64,000 bases of DNA, from positions 62,001 to 126,000 of the forward strand of contig NZ_FMKA01000004.1 in the NCBI RefSeq assembly GCF_900096945.1. The letters run 5' to 3'. This document shows positions 26,329-35,284 of this stretch, in pieces. Below the pieces are notes generated by a model that was not told where the DNA came from, made no database searches, and was given only the letters and a program-made list of their open reading frames with translations. Positions within the stretch are counted from its first letter, which is position 1. Every line of letters starts with the position of its first letter. The position numbers and the translations under genes were made by a program. Origin of the DNA: Anaerobium acetethylicum (GTDB taxonomy: Bacteria; Bacillota; Clostridia; Lachnospirales; Lachnospiraceae).

Positions 26329-27708
26329 ATGTATAAAATCGACTTTAAAAAACCGGTTCATATTCATTTTATCGGTATCGGCGGAATCAGCATGAGCGGG
26401 CTGGCCGAAATTCTGCTGAAGGCAGGATTCACGGTATCCGGTTCAGATTTGAGGGAATCCGAGCTTACCAGAAGGCTCGAGGAGATGGGAGCCAAAGTAT
26501 ATTACGGACAGAGGGCGTCGAACATCACCGACGACATCGATGTTGTGGTTTATACTGCAGCCATCCACGAAGACAATTTTGAATTCAGGGCAGTCCTTGA
26601 AAAGGACATCGACACCCTTACAAGGGCAGAGCTTCTTGGACAGATTATGGCTAACTACGAGACAGCCATCGCAGTTTCAGGAACCCACGGCAAGACGACT
26701 ACAACCTCTATGATTTCCCAGATCCTGCTGCAACACCATGCAGACCCTACCATTTCCGTAGGGGGCATCTTAAAAAGCATAGGCGGCAATATCCGTGTCG
26801 GAAAGTCCGAGACCTTCATCACAGAAGCCTGTGAATACACAAACAGCTTTTTAAGCTTCAATCCGACTGTCAGCATCATACTCAACGTCGAGGAAGACCA
26901 TATGGATTTCTTCAGCAGCATCAATGAAATCAGGAATTCCTTCAGGCTATTTGCCGAACGGCTTCCGGACAACGGCCTGCTCATCATAAATGGCGATATC
27001 GACAATTACGAAGAGCTGACAAGAGGCCTCACATGCCGCGTAATCACATACGGCTCGGCTCCATCCAACAATTACAGCGCAACAAACATCACCTTTGACG
27101 AACTGGCAAGAGGAACCTTTGACCTGGTGAAAGACGGGGCTGTTACGGACAGGATCACCCTGGGCGTTACGGGGCTCCACAACGTCTCAAACGCCCTGGC
27201 TTCCATTGCCCTGGCTCTTGACCTGGGTATCCCTATGGACACCATCAAAAAAGGCCTCCTTGCATTTTCAGGCACTGACAGACGCTTTGAATACAAGGGT
27301 GAAATAGGCGGAATCACGGTTATCGATGATTATGCGCATCATCCGACCGAAATCACGGCAACCCTGACTGCAGCGGCGAATTATCCACACAAGAACATCT
27401 GGTGCGTATTCCAGCCCCATACCTATACAAGGACAAAGGCTTTCCTCAAGGATTTTGCAAAGGCATTATCCCTGGCAGACAAGGTCGTGCTTGTGGACAT
27501 TTATGCTGCCCGCGAGACGGATACCCTGGGCGTCAGTTCGAAGGATCTGCTGAAAGAACTTACGGATTTGGGTGCTGAAGCCTACTATTTCCCTTCTTTT
27601 GATGAAACAGAAAACTTTTTATTAACAAATTGTATGCACGGTGACCTGTTGATAACTATGGGTGCCGGAAACGTATTAAAAATCGGGGAAAACATCCTCG
27701 GCAAATAA
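26329..27708 (+). CDS. murC: UDP-N-acetylmuramate-L-alanine ligase
   Basis: 459 residues from the ATG at 26329, which follows GGGAG at 8 bases. Mur ligase with an N-terminal Rossmann motif (HFIGIGGISMSGLAEIL), ATP site GTHGKTTTTSMI, LNVEEDHMDFF and YAHHPTEI. Adds L-Ala to UDP-MurNAc in cytoplasmic peptidoglycan synthesis. It stands alone here rather than in a dcw cluster. Confidence 0.97.
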   Translation: MYKIDFKKPVHIHFIGIGGISMSGLAEILLKAGFTVSGSDLRESELTRRLEEMGAKVYYGQRASNITDDIDVVVYTAAIHEDNFEFRAVLEKDIDTLTRAELLGQIMANYETAIAVSGTHGKTTTTSMISQILLQHHADPTISVGGILKSIGGNIRVGKSETFITEACEYTNSFLSFNPTVSIILNVEEDHMDFFSSINEIRNSFRLFAERLPDNGLLIINGDIDNYEELTRGLTCRVITYGSAPSNNYSATNITFDELARGTFDLVKDGAVTDRITLGVTGLHNVSNALASIALALDLGIPMDTIKKGLLAFSGTDRRFEYKGEIGGITVIDDYAHHPTEITATLTAAANYPHKNIWCVFQPHTYTRTKAFLKDFAKALSLADKVVLVDIYAARETDTLGVSSKDLLKELTDLGAEAYYFPSFDETENFLLTNCMHGDLLITMGAGNVLKIGENILGK

Positions 27709-27709
27709 C

Positions 27710-27893
27710 TTATCCACATTATCCACATATTTATCAACAATTTTATGCGTTGAGGTATGTGGATTTTTTTGTTTACATAATATATTTTCCATTTTATGTA
27801 AGATACTGGTTTTATAGGGCTTCCAAGGGTCTTTCGAGTTTCAAATAATATTATGTCCACTAGTTATCCACATTATCCACATTTTTATCCACT
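27710..27893. promoter_or_regulatory. cluster of DnaA boxes upstream of the dnaD-like gene
   Basis: Four perfect TTATCCACA boxes occur as two head-to-tail pairs (27710-27718 with 27719-27727; 27864-27872 with 27873-27881). One-mismatch boxes lie at 27731-27739 (TTATCAACA) and 27885-27893 (TTATCCACT). The DNA between is AT-rich. An extended -10 (TGCTATAAT, 27958-27966) for the next gene follows. Likely DnaA control of the helicase-loading genes; an origin function is possible but the usual dnaA-dnaN neighbours are absent. Confidence 0.85.
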
Positions 27894-28009
27894 GTATAAC
27901 TATCCGCCTGTGAATGACTATCCACCCAAAAATGCGGTTCTCTTTTAAACTTGCTTATGCTATAATACAAGTGTTTTTAAGAAACTTTAGCAAGGCAAAG
28001 GTGGTACAA

Positions 28010-29272
28010 ATGGCTCAGATCAAACTGAAACTCAATGCACGTCCAAGCACGACCATGGTGTCGAATCATTTTATCGATGCGTTCATGGCTGATGCCAACG
28101 GCGAGTATGTAAAAATATACCTCTATCTTTTACGGTGTGCAGGTTCCGAAGATAGTTTCCTGTCGATTTCGCAGATTGCGGATAAGTTCGACCACACGGA
28201 GAAGGACGTGAAGCGCGCCTTAAAATACTGGCAGAAGGCCGGTCTTTTAAACCTGGCGTTTGACGAGAATAAGAACCTTACAGGCGTGGACTTCCTGGAT
28301 GTCTGTGACGGAATCCAGAATTCTGCTAATGACCAGGCATCGGACAGCACGGATTCCTACGGCGCTGCTGCCGATTCCGCCTATTCCGCATCCCACGGAT
28401 CTGATCCTGACGCAGCTGCGGCTGCTTCTTATGGGTCTTCTGCTGCTTATGGGTCTTCTGCTCCCGATGCTGTGTCCGGAGCCGGAAATGCGTCTGCGTC
28501 TGCCATGAATTTCTCGATTCCGGCAACTCCGCAAGTCGTTATTCCTGCGAAGCCTTCCTATTCCGCCGACAAACTGGCATCCATGCAGAACGACGATGGC
28601 CTTTCACAGCTGCTGTTCATTTCAGAACAGTATCTTGGAAAGCCCTTAAGCAAGACCGAGATGGAGACTATTTTCTACTTCTATGACGAGCTTCATTTTT
28701 CAATAGACCTGATCGAATATCTGATCGAATACTGTGTTTCCAAGGGCAGCAAGAGCTTCCACTACATCGAGAAGGTGGCGCTTGCCTGGGCTGAAGACCA
28801 GGTCAGGACGGTGGAGGACGCAAAGAAATCCACTACCCTTTATGTCCGGAACTGCTTCACGATTCTGAAGGCTTTCGGAATCAAAGGGCGCAATCCCATC
28901 GATGCCGAAGTCGGCTTCATCAAAAAATGGCTCGACGACTACTGCTTCGGGCTCGATATCATTATCGAGGCATGCAGCCGTACGGTTCTTTCCATCAACA
29001 AGCCAAGCTTCGAATATGCAGACAGCATCCTGTCCAAATGGAAGGAAAAGGGCGTCAAACATGTTTCTGACATCAGGACCCTGGATGCCCAGCATCAGAT
29101 CCAGAAACAGAAGAACGCCAGCGCGGCGGCTCCAAAAGGAAAGCCCGCTTCCACCAACAAATTCAACAATTTCAACCAGCGTACCTACGATTATGACCAG
29201 CTGGAGAAACAGCTTTTGAAAAACAACAAGCAGCCTTCAGCCGATCGTACTGAACCGCAGCACCAACAGTAA
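28010..29272 (+). CDS. DnaD-domain replication initiation protein
   Basis: 420 residues from the ATG at 28010 (AAAGGTGG upstream). An N-terminal winged helix (SRSTTMV-type start, then VKIYLYLLRCAG, SISQIADKFDHTEKDVKRALKYW) is followed by an Ala/Ser/Asp-rich low-complexity linker (about residues 105-190) and a C-terminal DnaD/DnaB-II domain (TIFYFYDELHFSIDLIEYLIEYC, with two such helical units up to VSDIRTLDAQH). Such proteins remodel DNA and help load the replicative helicase. Directly followed by the loader ATPase gene and preceded by DnaA boxes. Confidence 0.92.
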   Translation: MAQIKLKLNARPSTTMVSNHFIDAFMADANGEYVKIYLYLLRCAGSEDSFLSISQIADKFDHTEKDVKRALKYWQKAGLLNLAFDENKNLTGVDFLDVCDGIQNSANDQASDSTDSYGAAADSAYSASHGSDPDAAAAASYGSSAAYGSSAPDAVSGAGNASASAMNFSIPATPQVVIPAKPSYSADKLASMQNDDGLSQLLFISEQYLGKPLSKTEMETIFYFYDELHFSIDLIEYLIEYCVSKGSKSFHYIEKVALAWAEDQVRTVEDAKKSTTLYVRNCFTILKAFGIKGRNPIDAEVGFIKKWLDDYCFGLDIIIEACSRTVLSINKPSFEYADSILSKWKEKGVKHVSDIRTLDAQHQIQKQKNASAAAPKGKPASTNKFNNFNQRTYDYDQLEKQLLKNNKQPSADRTEPQHQQ

Positions 29273-29289
29273 ATGAAAGGATATCTCCC

Positions 29290-30270
29290 ATGGCGCTAAA
29301 AAATTCTCAATATGATGCAATTATCAGGGAATACAACCAGAGACAGCTGCAGTCCAGGCATGTGCAGGACCAGCACCTGAAGGAAATCTACAAAGTCCTT
29401 CCTGAAATCCAGGAACTGGATGCCTCCGTCTCCTCACTTTCCGTTGCCGGCGTAAAAAGCATCCTGAACGGAAATGAAAGCGCTCTTGCAGCTTCCAGGG
29501 AAAAGATCGAACAGCTTTCCAGGAAAAGAAAGGAACTCCTTCTGGCAAACGGCTATCCGGACGACTATCTGGATCTGCATTATTCCTGCAGCGACTGCAT
29601 GGATACGGGATATATCGGAAATGAGAAATGCCACTGCTTCAAGCAGGCAACCATTGACATGCTCTATACCCAGTCAAATATCAAAGACGTTCTTAACAGG
29701 GAGAACTTCAACACCTTCTCCTATGAATACTACTCAGATGATCAGATCAATCCTTCGACCGGCCTCTCCTCTCTGGAGACGATCCAGTATGCCGTAAAGG
29801 AATGCCGCAACTTCATAGATACCTTCGACACAAACTTCCGTAACCTGCTTTTCTACGGCGATACGGGCGTCGGTAAGACTTTCCTTTCCAACTGCGTCGC
29901 AAAGGAGCTCATTGATTCCGCCCACTCCGTTATCTACTTCTCGGCATTCCAGCTGTTTGACATTCTGGCAAAAAGCACCTTTGGCAAAGATGCGGAAGCC
30001 GATGACATGAACCAGTATATTTTTGACTGCGACCTGCTCATCATCGATGATCTCGGGACCGAACTCACGAACTCCTTCGTTGCATCACAGCTTTTCCTGT
30101 GCGTGAACGAACGGCTTCTCCGCAAAAAATCTACGATTATTTCAACCAACCTGCCTATCGACATGTTCATTGAGACCTATTCAGAAAGAACCTTTTCAAG
30201 GATTTCCAGCAACTATACCATGATCAAATTAATCGGAGATGACATCCGTATAAAGAAGCGGCTGCGCTAG
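29290..30270 (+). CDS. DnaC/DnaI-like helicase loader ATPase
   Basis: 326 residues; GAAAGGA upstream of the ATG, 17 bases after the dnaD-like gene. An N-terminal helical region is followed by a zinc-binding-like set YSCSDCMDTGYIGNEKCHCF (residues 97-116, four Cys and a His, as in DnaI). The AAA+ domain has Walker A GDTGVGKTFLSNC, Walker B LLIIDDLGTE and an arginine-finger region (YSERTFSRISSNY). It loads DnaB-type helicase, whose gene lies at 61.5 kb. Confidence 0.95.
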   Translation: MALKNSQYDAIIREYNQRQLQSRHVQDQHLKEIYKVLPEIQELDASVSSLSVAGVKSILNGNESALAASREKIEQLSRKRKELLLANGYPDDYLDLHYSCSDCMDTGYIGNEKCHCFKQATIDMLYTQSNIKDVLNRENFNTFSYEYYSDDQINPSTGLSSLETIQYAVKECRNFIDTFDTNFRNLLFYGDTGVGKTFLSNCVAKELIDSAHSVIYFSAFQLFDILAKSTFGKDAEADDMNQYIFDCDLLIIDDLGTELTNSFVASQLFLCVNERLLRKKSTIISTNLPIDMFIETYSERTFSRISSNYTMIKLIGDDIRIKKRLR

Positions 30271-30305
30271 CTTACCGTTCACTCCGTGAACAGCAGCTGC
30301 GGCAG
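30263..30305. repeat. 27-bp mini-palindrome after the helicase-loader gene, degenerate
   Basis: A GTTCACTCCGTGAACAG core at 30271-30297, flanked by similar but not identical octamers (TGCGCTAG, TGCGGCAG). It begins directly after the stop codon. Looks like an older copy of the element with exact duplication at 52143. Confidence 0.5.
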
Positions 30306-30358
30306 GGTCTCTGAAGGGCTGCCTGAAACTTTTCGGTCCCCGACTGAACGTTTACCCC

Positions 30359-30387
30359 TTGACGTTTCGTCCCTGTAGTGTTATAAA
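30359..30387 (+). promoter_or_regulatory. promoter of prs
   Basis: TTGACG (30359-30364), 17-base spacer, TATAAA (30382-30387). The leader is about 160 bases and shows no recognised riboswitch. Confidence 0.75.
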
Positions 30388-30554
30388 TGTATCTGGTAAT
30401 TCTCTGTTTTTACGGCAAAAACGGGTCCTCAGAGCCTGTTTTTCCTTTCATACGTAACTTTTAGCCGGCTCCATCCCGGCAGTTAAACTATAAATCAGGT
30501 GGCGCTTCCGTCACCAATATAAAAAATTGTACAAACATATGGAGGTAAGGATTA

Positions 30555-31742
30555 ATGTCCCAGCGCGATGAAATGAATTATGAAACGATACCTGTAGGTT
30601 CACTTGGTATCATCCCATTGGAAGGATGCAAGACACTTGGCCAGAAGGTTGACGAATACCTGGTTAAATGGAGAACTGAACGCGACAGCGAACACAAGAC
30701 TACCATTGCTTTTTCAGGCTACCAGAGAGACAGCTATATACTGGGTGCAAAGGTACCAAGATTCGGCTCAGGCGAAGCAAAGGGCATCATCAGTGAATCC
30801 GTGCGTGGAGACGACTTATACTTACTTGTAGACGTTGCAAATTACAGCCTTACCTACTCCTTATGCGGTTATACAAACCATATGTCTCCTGACGACCACT
30901 ATCAGGATCTTAAGCGTATCATCGCTGCTGTAGGCGGAAAGGCACGCCGCATCACGGTAATCATGCCATTCCTCTATGAAAGCCGCCAGCACAAGCGCAG
31001 CTCAAGAGAATCCCTCGACTGTGCGCTTGCATTACAGGAATTGGTGAACATGGGCGTTGACAATATCATCACCTTTGATGCCCATGACCCACGTGTCCAG
31101 AACGCAATTCCTCTCAGCGGATTTGAGACCGTACAGCCTGCATACCAGTTCATCAAGGGGCTTCTGAACAACGTTCCTGACCTGAAGATCGACAGCGAGC
31201 ATATGATGATGATCAGCCCTGACGAAGGCGGAATGAGCCGTGCAGTGTACCTTGCAAACGTTCTCGGCATCGATATGGGTATGTTCTACAAACGCCGTGA
31301 CTATACGACCATCATCAATGGACGTAATCCGATCGTGGCTCATGAATTCCTCGGCTCTTCCGTGGAAGGAAAAGACATGCTCATCATCGACGACATGATC
31401 TCTTCAGGCGAAAGCATGCTTGAAGTTGCGGAAGAACTCAAGAGAAGAAAAGCCGGCAGGATTTTTGTCCTTTCGACTTTCGGACTGTTCACAAACGGAC
31501 TCGAAAAATTCGACGAAGCTTATGAAAAAGGACTGATCGACCGCGTCCTGACTACAAACCTTGTTTACCAGACGCCTGAGCTCCTTTCACGTCCTTACTA
31601 CATTAACTGCGACTTGAGCAAATATATCGCCCTGATTATAGACAATCTGAACCATGATGGTTCAATCAGCAGCCTCCTGAATCCTAACAAACGCATTCAG
31701 ACCCTTCTCGAAAAATACAAAAAAGGCGAACTCAGCAAATAA
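30555..31742 (+). CDS. prs: ribose-phosphate pyrophosphokinase, long divergent form
   Basis: 395 residues, where the usual enzyme has about 315. The ATG at 30555 follows GGAGGTAAGG. The PRPP-binding loop is intact (DMLIIDDMISSGESML), as are FDAHDPRVQNA and SPDEGGMSRA (canonical SPDxGG). The usual ARQDRKxxxREP loop reads LYESRQHKRSSRESL, and about 60 extra residues precede the first domain. It makes PRPP for nucleotide, His, Trp and NAD synthesis. No second prs is visible, so this may be the main enzyme. Its stop lies 5 bases before a family A hairpin. Confidence 0.93.
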   Translation: MSQRDEMNYETIPVGSLGIIPLEGCKTLGQKVDEYLVKWRTERDSEHKTTIAFSGYQRDSYILGAKVPRFGSGEAKGIISESVRGDDLYLLVDVANYSLTYSLCGYTNHMSPDDHYQDLKRIIAAVGGKARRITVIMPFLYESRQHKRSSRESLDCALALQELVNMGVDNIITFDAHDPRVQNAIPLSGFETVQPAYQFIKGLLNNVPDLKIDSEHMMMISPDEGGMSRAVYLANVLGIDMGMFYKRRDYTTIINGRNPIVAHEFLGSSVEGKDMLIIDDMISSGESMLEVAEELKRRKAGRIFVLSTFGLFTNGLEKFDEAYEKGLIDRVLTTNLVYQTPELLSRPYYINCDLSKYIALIIDNLNHDGSISSLLNPNKRIQTLLEKYKKGELSK

Positions 31743-31747
31743 AGGAC

Positions 31748-31880
31748 GTGATGAAAAACATGTTCATTCGCAGCGCGCTCTCGCTTAGATGAAGACGTAG
31801 TGGTACGTAAGGCCGCAGAATACGCGGCCTAAGTACCAACGTCTTCATAAAGCTGCTCATTGAATCATGTTTTGCATCAC
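31748..31880 (+). repeat. family A 133-bp hairpin, single copy after prs
   Basis: 133 bp with ends GTGATGAAAAACATG and CATGTTTTGCATCAC, inner stems as in the other copies, apical stem GGCCGC/GCGGCC. Begins 5 bases after the prs stop codon. Confidence 0.92.
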
Positions 31881-31938
31881 TGCGTGTTGGATGGCTGATG
31901 GGCGCATTGACGACGCATTCTGAATGAGGGATTTTGAA

Positions 31939-32012
31939 GCTTGGATCAAGATGGAGAGATACGTAGGGCTGCAGAAGATGCAGCCTACGTACCGCTACAT
32001 CTTCATGAAGCT
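31939..32012. repeat. diverged long hairpin resembling family A
   Basis: An outer AGCTTGGATCAAGATG / CATCTTCATGAAGCT stem and a perfect inner stem TACGTAGG-GCTGCA / TGCAGCCTACGTA. The layout copies family A (outer stem, internal loop, apical GC stem) with a different sequence. Confidence 0.65.
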
Positions 32013-32044
32013 GCTTGTTTTTAGATGCTTGTATACAGAATTTG

Positions 32045-32095
32045 AAAGCAGGTGCTTTCCCGGGATTGTTCCGGGGAGGCACCTGCTTTATTTTG
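32045..32095. terminator. hairpin terminator between prs and the PBP gene
   Basis: AAAGCAGGTGC and GCACCTGCTTT arms with an inner CCCGG/CCGGG pairing, followed by ATTTTGT. Confidence 0.7.
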
Positions 32096-32405
32096 TATTC
32101 CTGCTTTGTTCCTGCTTTATTCTTGTTCTATTTCTGCTCTGTTCCTGCTCTGTTCCCGCTCTATTCCTGTTCTATTTCGGCTCTGTTTCTGCTCTGTTCC
32201 TGTTGTATTTCTATTCTGTTTCTGCTCTGTTCCTGTTCTATTTCTGCTCTGTTCCGGCTCTATTCCTGTTCTATTTCTGCTCTGTTCCGGCTCTATTCCC
32301 GTTCTATTTCTGCTCTGTTCCTGCTCTGTTCCTACTCTATTCCTGTGCTGTTTCTGCTCTGTTCCTGTTGTATTTCTGTTGTATTTTTGTTGTACTTCTA
32401 TTTTC
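32096..32405. repeat. 15-bp pyrimidine-rich minisatellite
   Basis: About 20 imperfect units such as CTGCTCTGTTCCTGT run for 310 bases, directly downstream of the PBP stop codon. It is open in several plus-strand frames (Leu/Phe/Cys/Ser-rich), but none has a ribosome site or a plausible protein, so no gene is called. Confidence 0.85.
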
Positions 32406-32452
32406 AGTGCTGTCAGCTGTTTTTGGGTGAGTGGGCTTTCCGCGGCGGGAGG

Positions 32453-34447
32453 CTATTCTTCCACATAGGGGAGGAATTCCCTGATCTCAAGGCCGTCGTG
32501 GATGGCGTCCATGTACTGCTTCCAGATCCGTCCCGGGTAGGTTGCGCCGTAGAGGTTCTTTACCTTTTCCGGCTGATCGCAGCCGACCCAGACGCTGGTT
32601 GTATAGTAGCTTGTAAATCCGACGAACCAGCCGTCTTTGCTGTCGTTTGTGGTTCCTGTTTTTGCTGCGGCCGGCATTTTGGAGGACAGCCTGCAACGGT
32701 ATCCTGTTCCGCTTGTCAGAACGCCCTTCAGGATGTCTGTCATCATCCTTGCGGCATTCTGCTTGTATACAGGGGTCTCCTCTCCCGTTTCTGCGTATAG
32801 TTCCCTTCCGTCAGCATCGGTTATCTTTACGATACAGGTGGGATTCCTGAAGTTTCCGTCGTTTTCTATGCATCTGTAGCCGGAAGCCATTTCTACCGTC
32901 GTTACGCCGTTTGTGAGGCCTCCTATGGCAGATGAGAGCACGTAGTCGGTTTCCGTTATTTCGGCAAAATCCATCGTCTTCAGATAGGAAAGGCCTTCCC
33001 TGGGAGTCAGTTCCGCCAGGATCTGCCAGGCAACCGTATTTCTTGATTTTTCCACAGCCTTCCTGAGGGTCATCCTTCCTAAATATTTCCCGTCGGAATT
33101 TTCAGGGCCGTTTTTGATTCCATGGTCGTTCACTATGGTGGTGGGCAGATATCCTCTCTCAAGGGCGGGTGTATATACGATCAGGGGCTTTATGGTGCTT
33201 CCTGGCTGCCTGTAGCTCTGAAATGCCCGGTTAAGGGTATATTCGCTTGTCTCCTGGCTTCTGCCACCTACGATTGCCACCACGTATCCCGTCAGATTGT
33301 CGATGCAGGTCGCTGCCCCCTGAAGCTTGTATACGCCGGTACCGCTAAGATCCGTAAAATCTTCCAGCTGCTCATCCACTGCTGCCTGGAGAAGCTGCTG
33401 CCTGCCAAGATCTATGGACGTATATATCCTGTAGCCTTTTGTATACAGGTTCCGTTTGCATTCCCTGTAGAGGGCATCGTATGCCTCGTCGTAGATTTTC
33501 TCTTCAACCTCGTTCCCGAACTCGTTGCGAAACGCAAAGCCCTGCCGTTCCATCAGGGCCACGACTGCGCAGTGGTAGACGTAGGTCTCCACGTAATTGT
33601 TCCTTGTGGATGTCTGAACCTTTATTTCCACCGGCTCCCCGATTGCGGCATTGTAATCCTCAGGTGAAATTTTTCCGTCCTGAAGCATTTCGCCAAGGAT
33701 CCTGTTTCTGCGCCCGATCGTATCGTCCATGCTGTCCACGGGATTGTAGAGGGTCGGATTATTGGGGATCGCACACAAGAACGTGATCTGGGCCAGGCTC
33801 AGGCCCCCGGCATCCACACCGAAATAGCCCTTGCTGGCGGCCTGTATGCCATAATAGCCGTTGGCAAAATAGATATTATTGATATAATATTCCAGGATTT
33901 CCTCTTTGGAGTATCTTTTCTCCAGCTCCAGAGCTATGAAGATCTCCTCCACCTTTCTCTCCCAGGACACCTGGTGGGTAAGGAATACATTCCTGCTGAG
34001 CTGCTGGGTGATGGTGCTGGCTCCCTGGGTGATTTCCCTGTCTTCGATTATGGTCTTCGCTGCCCGGACGATGGCCTCCAGATCGATTCCTATATGGCTG
34101 TAGAATTTCTTATCCTCTATGCTTATGAAGGCATCCTTGACCTGGTCGGGGATCTCTTCCGATTCCAGATAGTAGACGTCCTTTTCGCCCTTCAGGGTGG
34201 AAAGCAGATTTCCGCCCGCATCATATACAAGGCTCGTCTGCGTTGACCGGAACGTTTCCTCCGACGAGTGTTCGGCAAATGATACAGCCTCCCTGTAGAG
34301 CGCAATCACCGTCTCATCAAAACCGCACCTGTAGAGAAAAGCTCCCGCCACCAGGGCAAGCACCATAAGGAATACCTGCAGCTTCACGAAGCCCCAGAAC
34401 AATCTATGTCTTTTTTTCCCGTTTTTCCAGTTTATTTTATCTGCCAT
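32453..34447 (-). CDS. class A penicillin-binding protein (transglycosylase/transpeptidase)
   Basis: 664 residues. A cytoplasmic tail and one membrane segment (about 17-40, FVKLQVFLMVLALVAGAFL) are followed by a GT51 glycosyltransferase domain with catalytic motif IEDKKFYSHIGID and GASTITQQLSRN, then a transpeptidase domain with SxxK in GSTIKP, SxN in SRN and KTG in AAKTGTTND. Polymerises and cross-links peptidoglycan on the outer face of the membrane. It lacks a long C-terminal extension. Monocistronic by its surroundings. Confidence 0.96.
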   Translation of the reverse strand: MADKINWKNGKKRHRLFWGFVKLQVFLMVLALVAGAFLYRCGFDETVIALYREAVSFAEHSSEETFRSTQTSLVYDAGGNLLSTLKGEKDVYYLESEEIPDQVKDAFISIEDKKFYSHIGIDLEAIVRAAKTIIEDREITQGASTITQQLSRNVFLTHQVSWERKVEEIFIALELEKRYSKEEILEYYINNIYFANGYYGIQAASKGYFGVDAGGLSLAQITFLCAIPNNPTLYNPVDSMDDTIGRRNRILGEMLQDGKISPEDYNAAIGEPVEIKVQTSTRNNYVETYVYHCAVVALMERQGFAFRNEFGNEVEEKIYDEAYDALYRECKRNLYTKGYRIYTSIDLGRQQLLQAAVDEQLEDFTDLSGTGVYKLQGAATCIDNLTGYVVAIVGGRSQETSEYTLNRAFQSYRQPGSTIKPLIVYTPALERGYLPTTIVNDHGIKNGPENSDGKYLGRMTLRKAVEKSRNTVAWQILAELTPREGLSYLKTMDFAEITETDYVLSSAIGGLTNGVTTVEMASGYRCIENDGNFRNPTCIVKITDADGRELYAETGEETPVYKQNAARMMTDILKGVLTSGTGYRCRLSSKMPAAAKTGTTNDSKDGWFVGFTSYYTTSVWVGCDQPEKVKNLYGATYPGRIWKQYMDAIHDGLEIREFLPYVEE

Positions 34448-34497
34448 AGTTTACCGACCGCTCTTCCTTTTCTGTCCTTATTCATCCTGTTATTGAG

Positions 34498-34575
34498 TAC
34501 GGCTTGCAGCGCGAAATGGTGTATTTCAACCAGTTCTGCGCATCGCGCAGTATGTTATTATTCACGGAGTTATTA
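34498..34575. repeat. partial family C element upstream of the PBP gene
   Basis: GCTTGCAGCGCGAAATGGTG...AACCAGTTCTGC matches the hairpin half of the family C elements; the other end is missing. Confidence 0.6.
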
Positions 34576-34648
34576 GTAATAGTATATCCCATCCTCCGCC
34601 CCGGTGCAAGAGATCGGGCTTTACAGTGCCGCCAGTTTCCTTTATAAT

Positions 34649-34675
34649 GTTACTGTTCACTCTGTGACAGGTAAC
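34649..34675. repeat. 27-bp mini-palindrome upstream of the preQ1 riboswitch
   Basis: GTTACTGTTCAC at the left and GACAGGTAAC at the right. Flanking octamers TTTATAAT and TTTAATAA are only partly alike. Confidence 0.6.
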
Positions 34676-34688
34676 TTTAATAAACGAT

Positions 34689-34730
34689 GTTGTGTTCGAG
34701 ACCTTCCACAACTAAAACAAAACTAAAGGA
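34689..34730 (+). ncRNA. preQ1-I riboswitch
   Basis: Stem GTTGTG (34689-34694) pairs with CACAAC (34707-34712) around a 12-base loop TTCGAGACCTTC. It is followed by the A-rich tail TAAAACAAAACTAA that leads into AAGGAG of queT. This is the compact H-type pseudoknot layout of class I preQ1 aptamers, placed to sequester the ribosome site. The gene it precedes is a preQ1-family transporter, which supports it. Confidence 0.8.
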
Positions 34731-34740
34731 GAATTTAATC

Positions 34741-35229
34741 ATGCAGAACAAAAAAGTGCTGTTCCTCACACAGGCAGCCATGATTGCAGCCATCTACGTG
34801 GTGCTTACCTTCGTATTCCAGCCGTTCAGTTTCGGCGAAGTGCAGGTGCGTATTGCAGAAGCGCTGACAATCCTGCCTTTCTTTACCCCGGCGGCAATAC
34901 CGGGACTATTTATCGGATGCCTTATCGGCAATTTTCTGGGAGGGGCAATCGTCATCGACGTCATTTTCGGCAGCCTCGCAACCCTGGCCGGAGCCATCTT
35001 TTCCTATCTTTTAAGGAAAAACAAATACCTTGTTCCCTTGCCTCCAATTATCGCAAATACCCTCGTTGTCCCTTTCATCCTGAAGTTCGGCTATGCAGTT
35101 CCACTGCCCATCCCCTTCATGATGCTTACTGTGGGAATCGGGGAAATCATATCATGCGGCGTACTCGGAATGATACTGCTGACCACGCTCAATCAGTACA
35201 GGCAAGTCATATTCCGTCAGCAGGTTTAA
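34741..35229 (+). CDS. queT: queuosine-precursor transporter QueT
   Basis: 162 residues from the ATG at 34741 (AAAGGAG upstream). ECF-type S-component-like membrane protein with five to six hydrophobic segments and the family segments FSFGEVQVRIAEALTILPFF and PGLFIGCLIGNF. It takes up preQ1 or a related 7-deazaguanine. Single gene under a preQ1 riboswitch, closed by a terminator. Confidence 0.93.
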   Translation: MQNKKVLFLTQAAMIAAIYVVLTFVFQPFSFGEVQVRIAEALTILPFFTPAAIPGLFIGCLIGNFLGGAIVIDVIFGSLATLAGAIFSYLLRKNKYLVPLPPIIANTLVVPFILKFGYAVPLPIPFMMLTVGIGEIISCGVLGMILLTTLNQYRQVIFRQQV

Positions 35230-35284
35230 GAACAATTTCATTCCCGCATGCCCGCAGGAACTCATTCAAACATAATCTAAGGTC

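Noticed and set aside
27710-27893. Chromosomal origin of replication
   Set aside because: DnaA boxes are present, but dnaA, dnaN, recF, gyrB and rpmH are not nearby, so oriC is not claimed.
31924-32468. Overlapping plus-strand reading frames rich in Leu, Phe, Cys and Ser
   Set aside because: They are by-products of the 15-bp minisatellite, lack ribosome sites, and several frames are open at once.
34695-34712. tRNA-like TTCGA segment
   Set aside because: It is the loop of the preQ1 aptamer; no cloverleaf can be drawn around it. No tRNA gene was found in the window.
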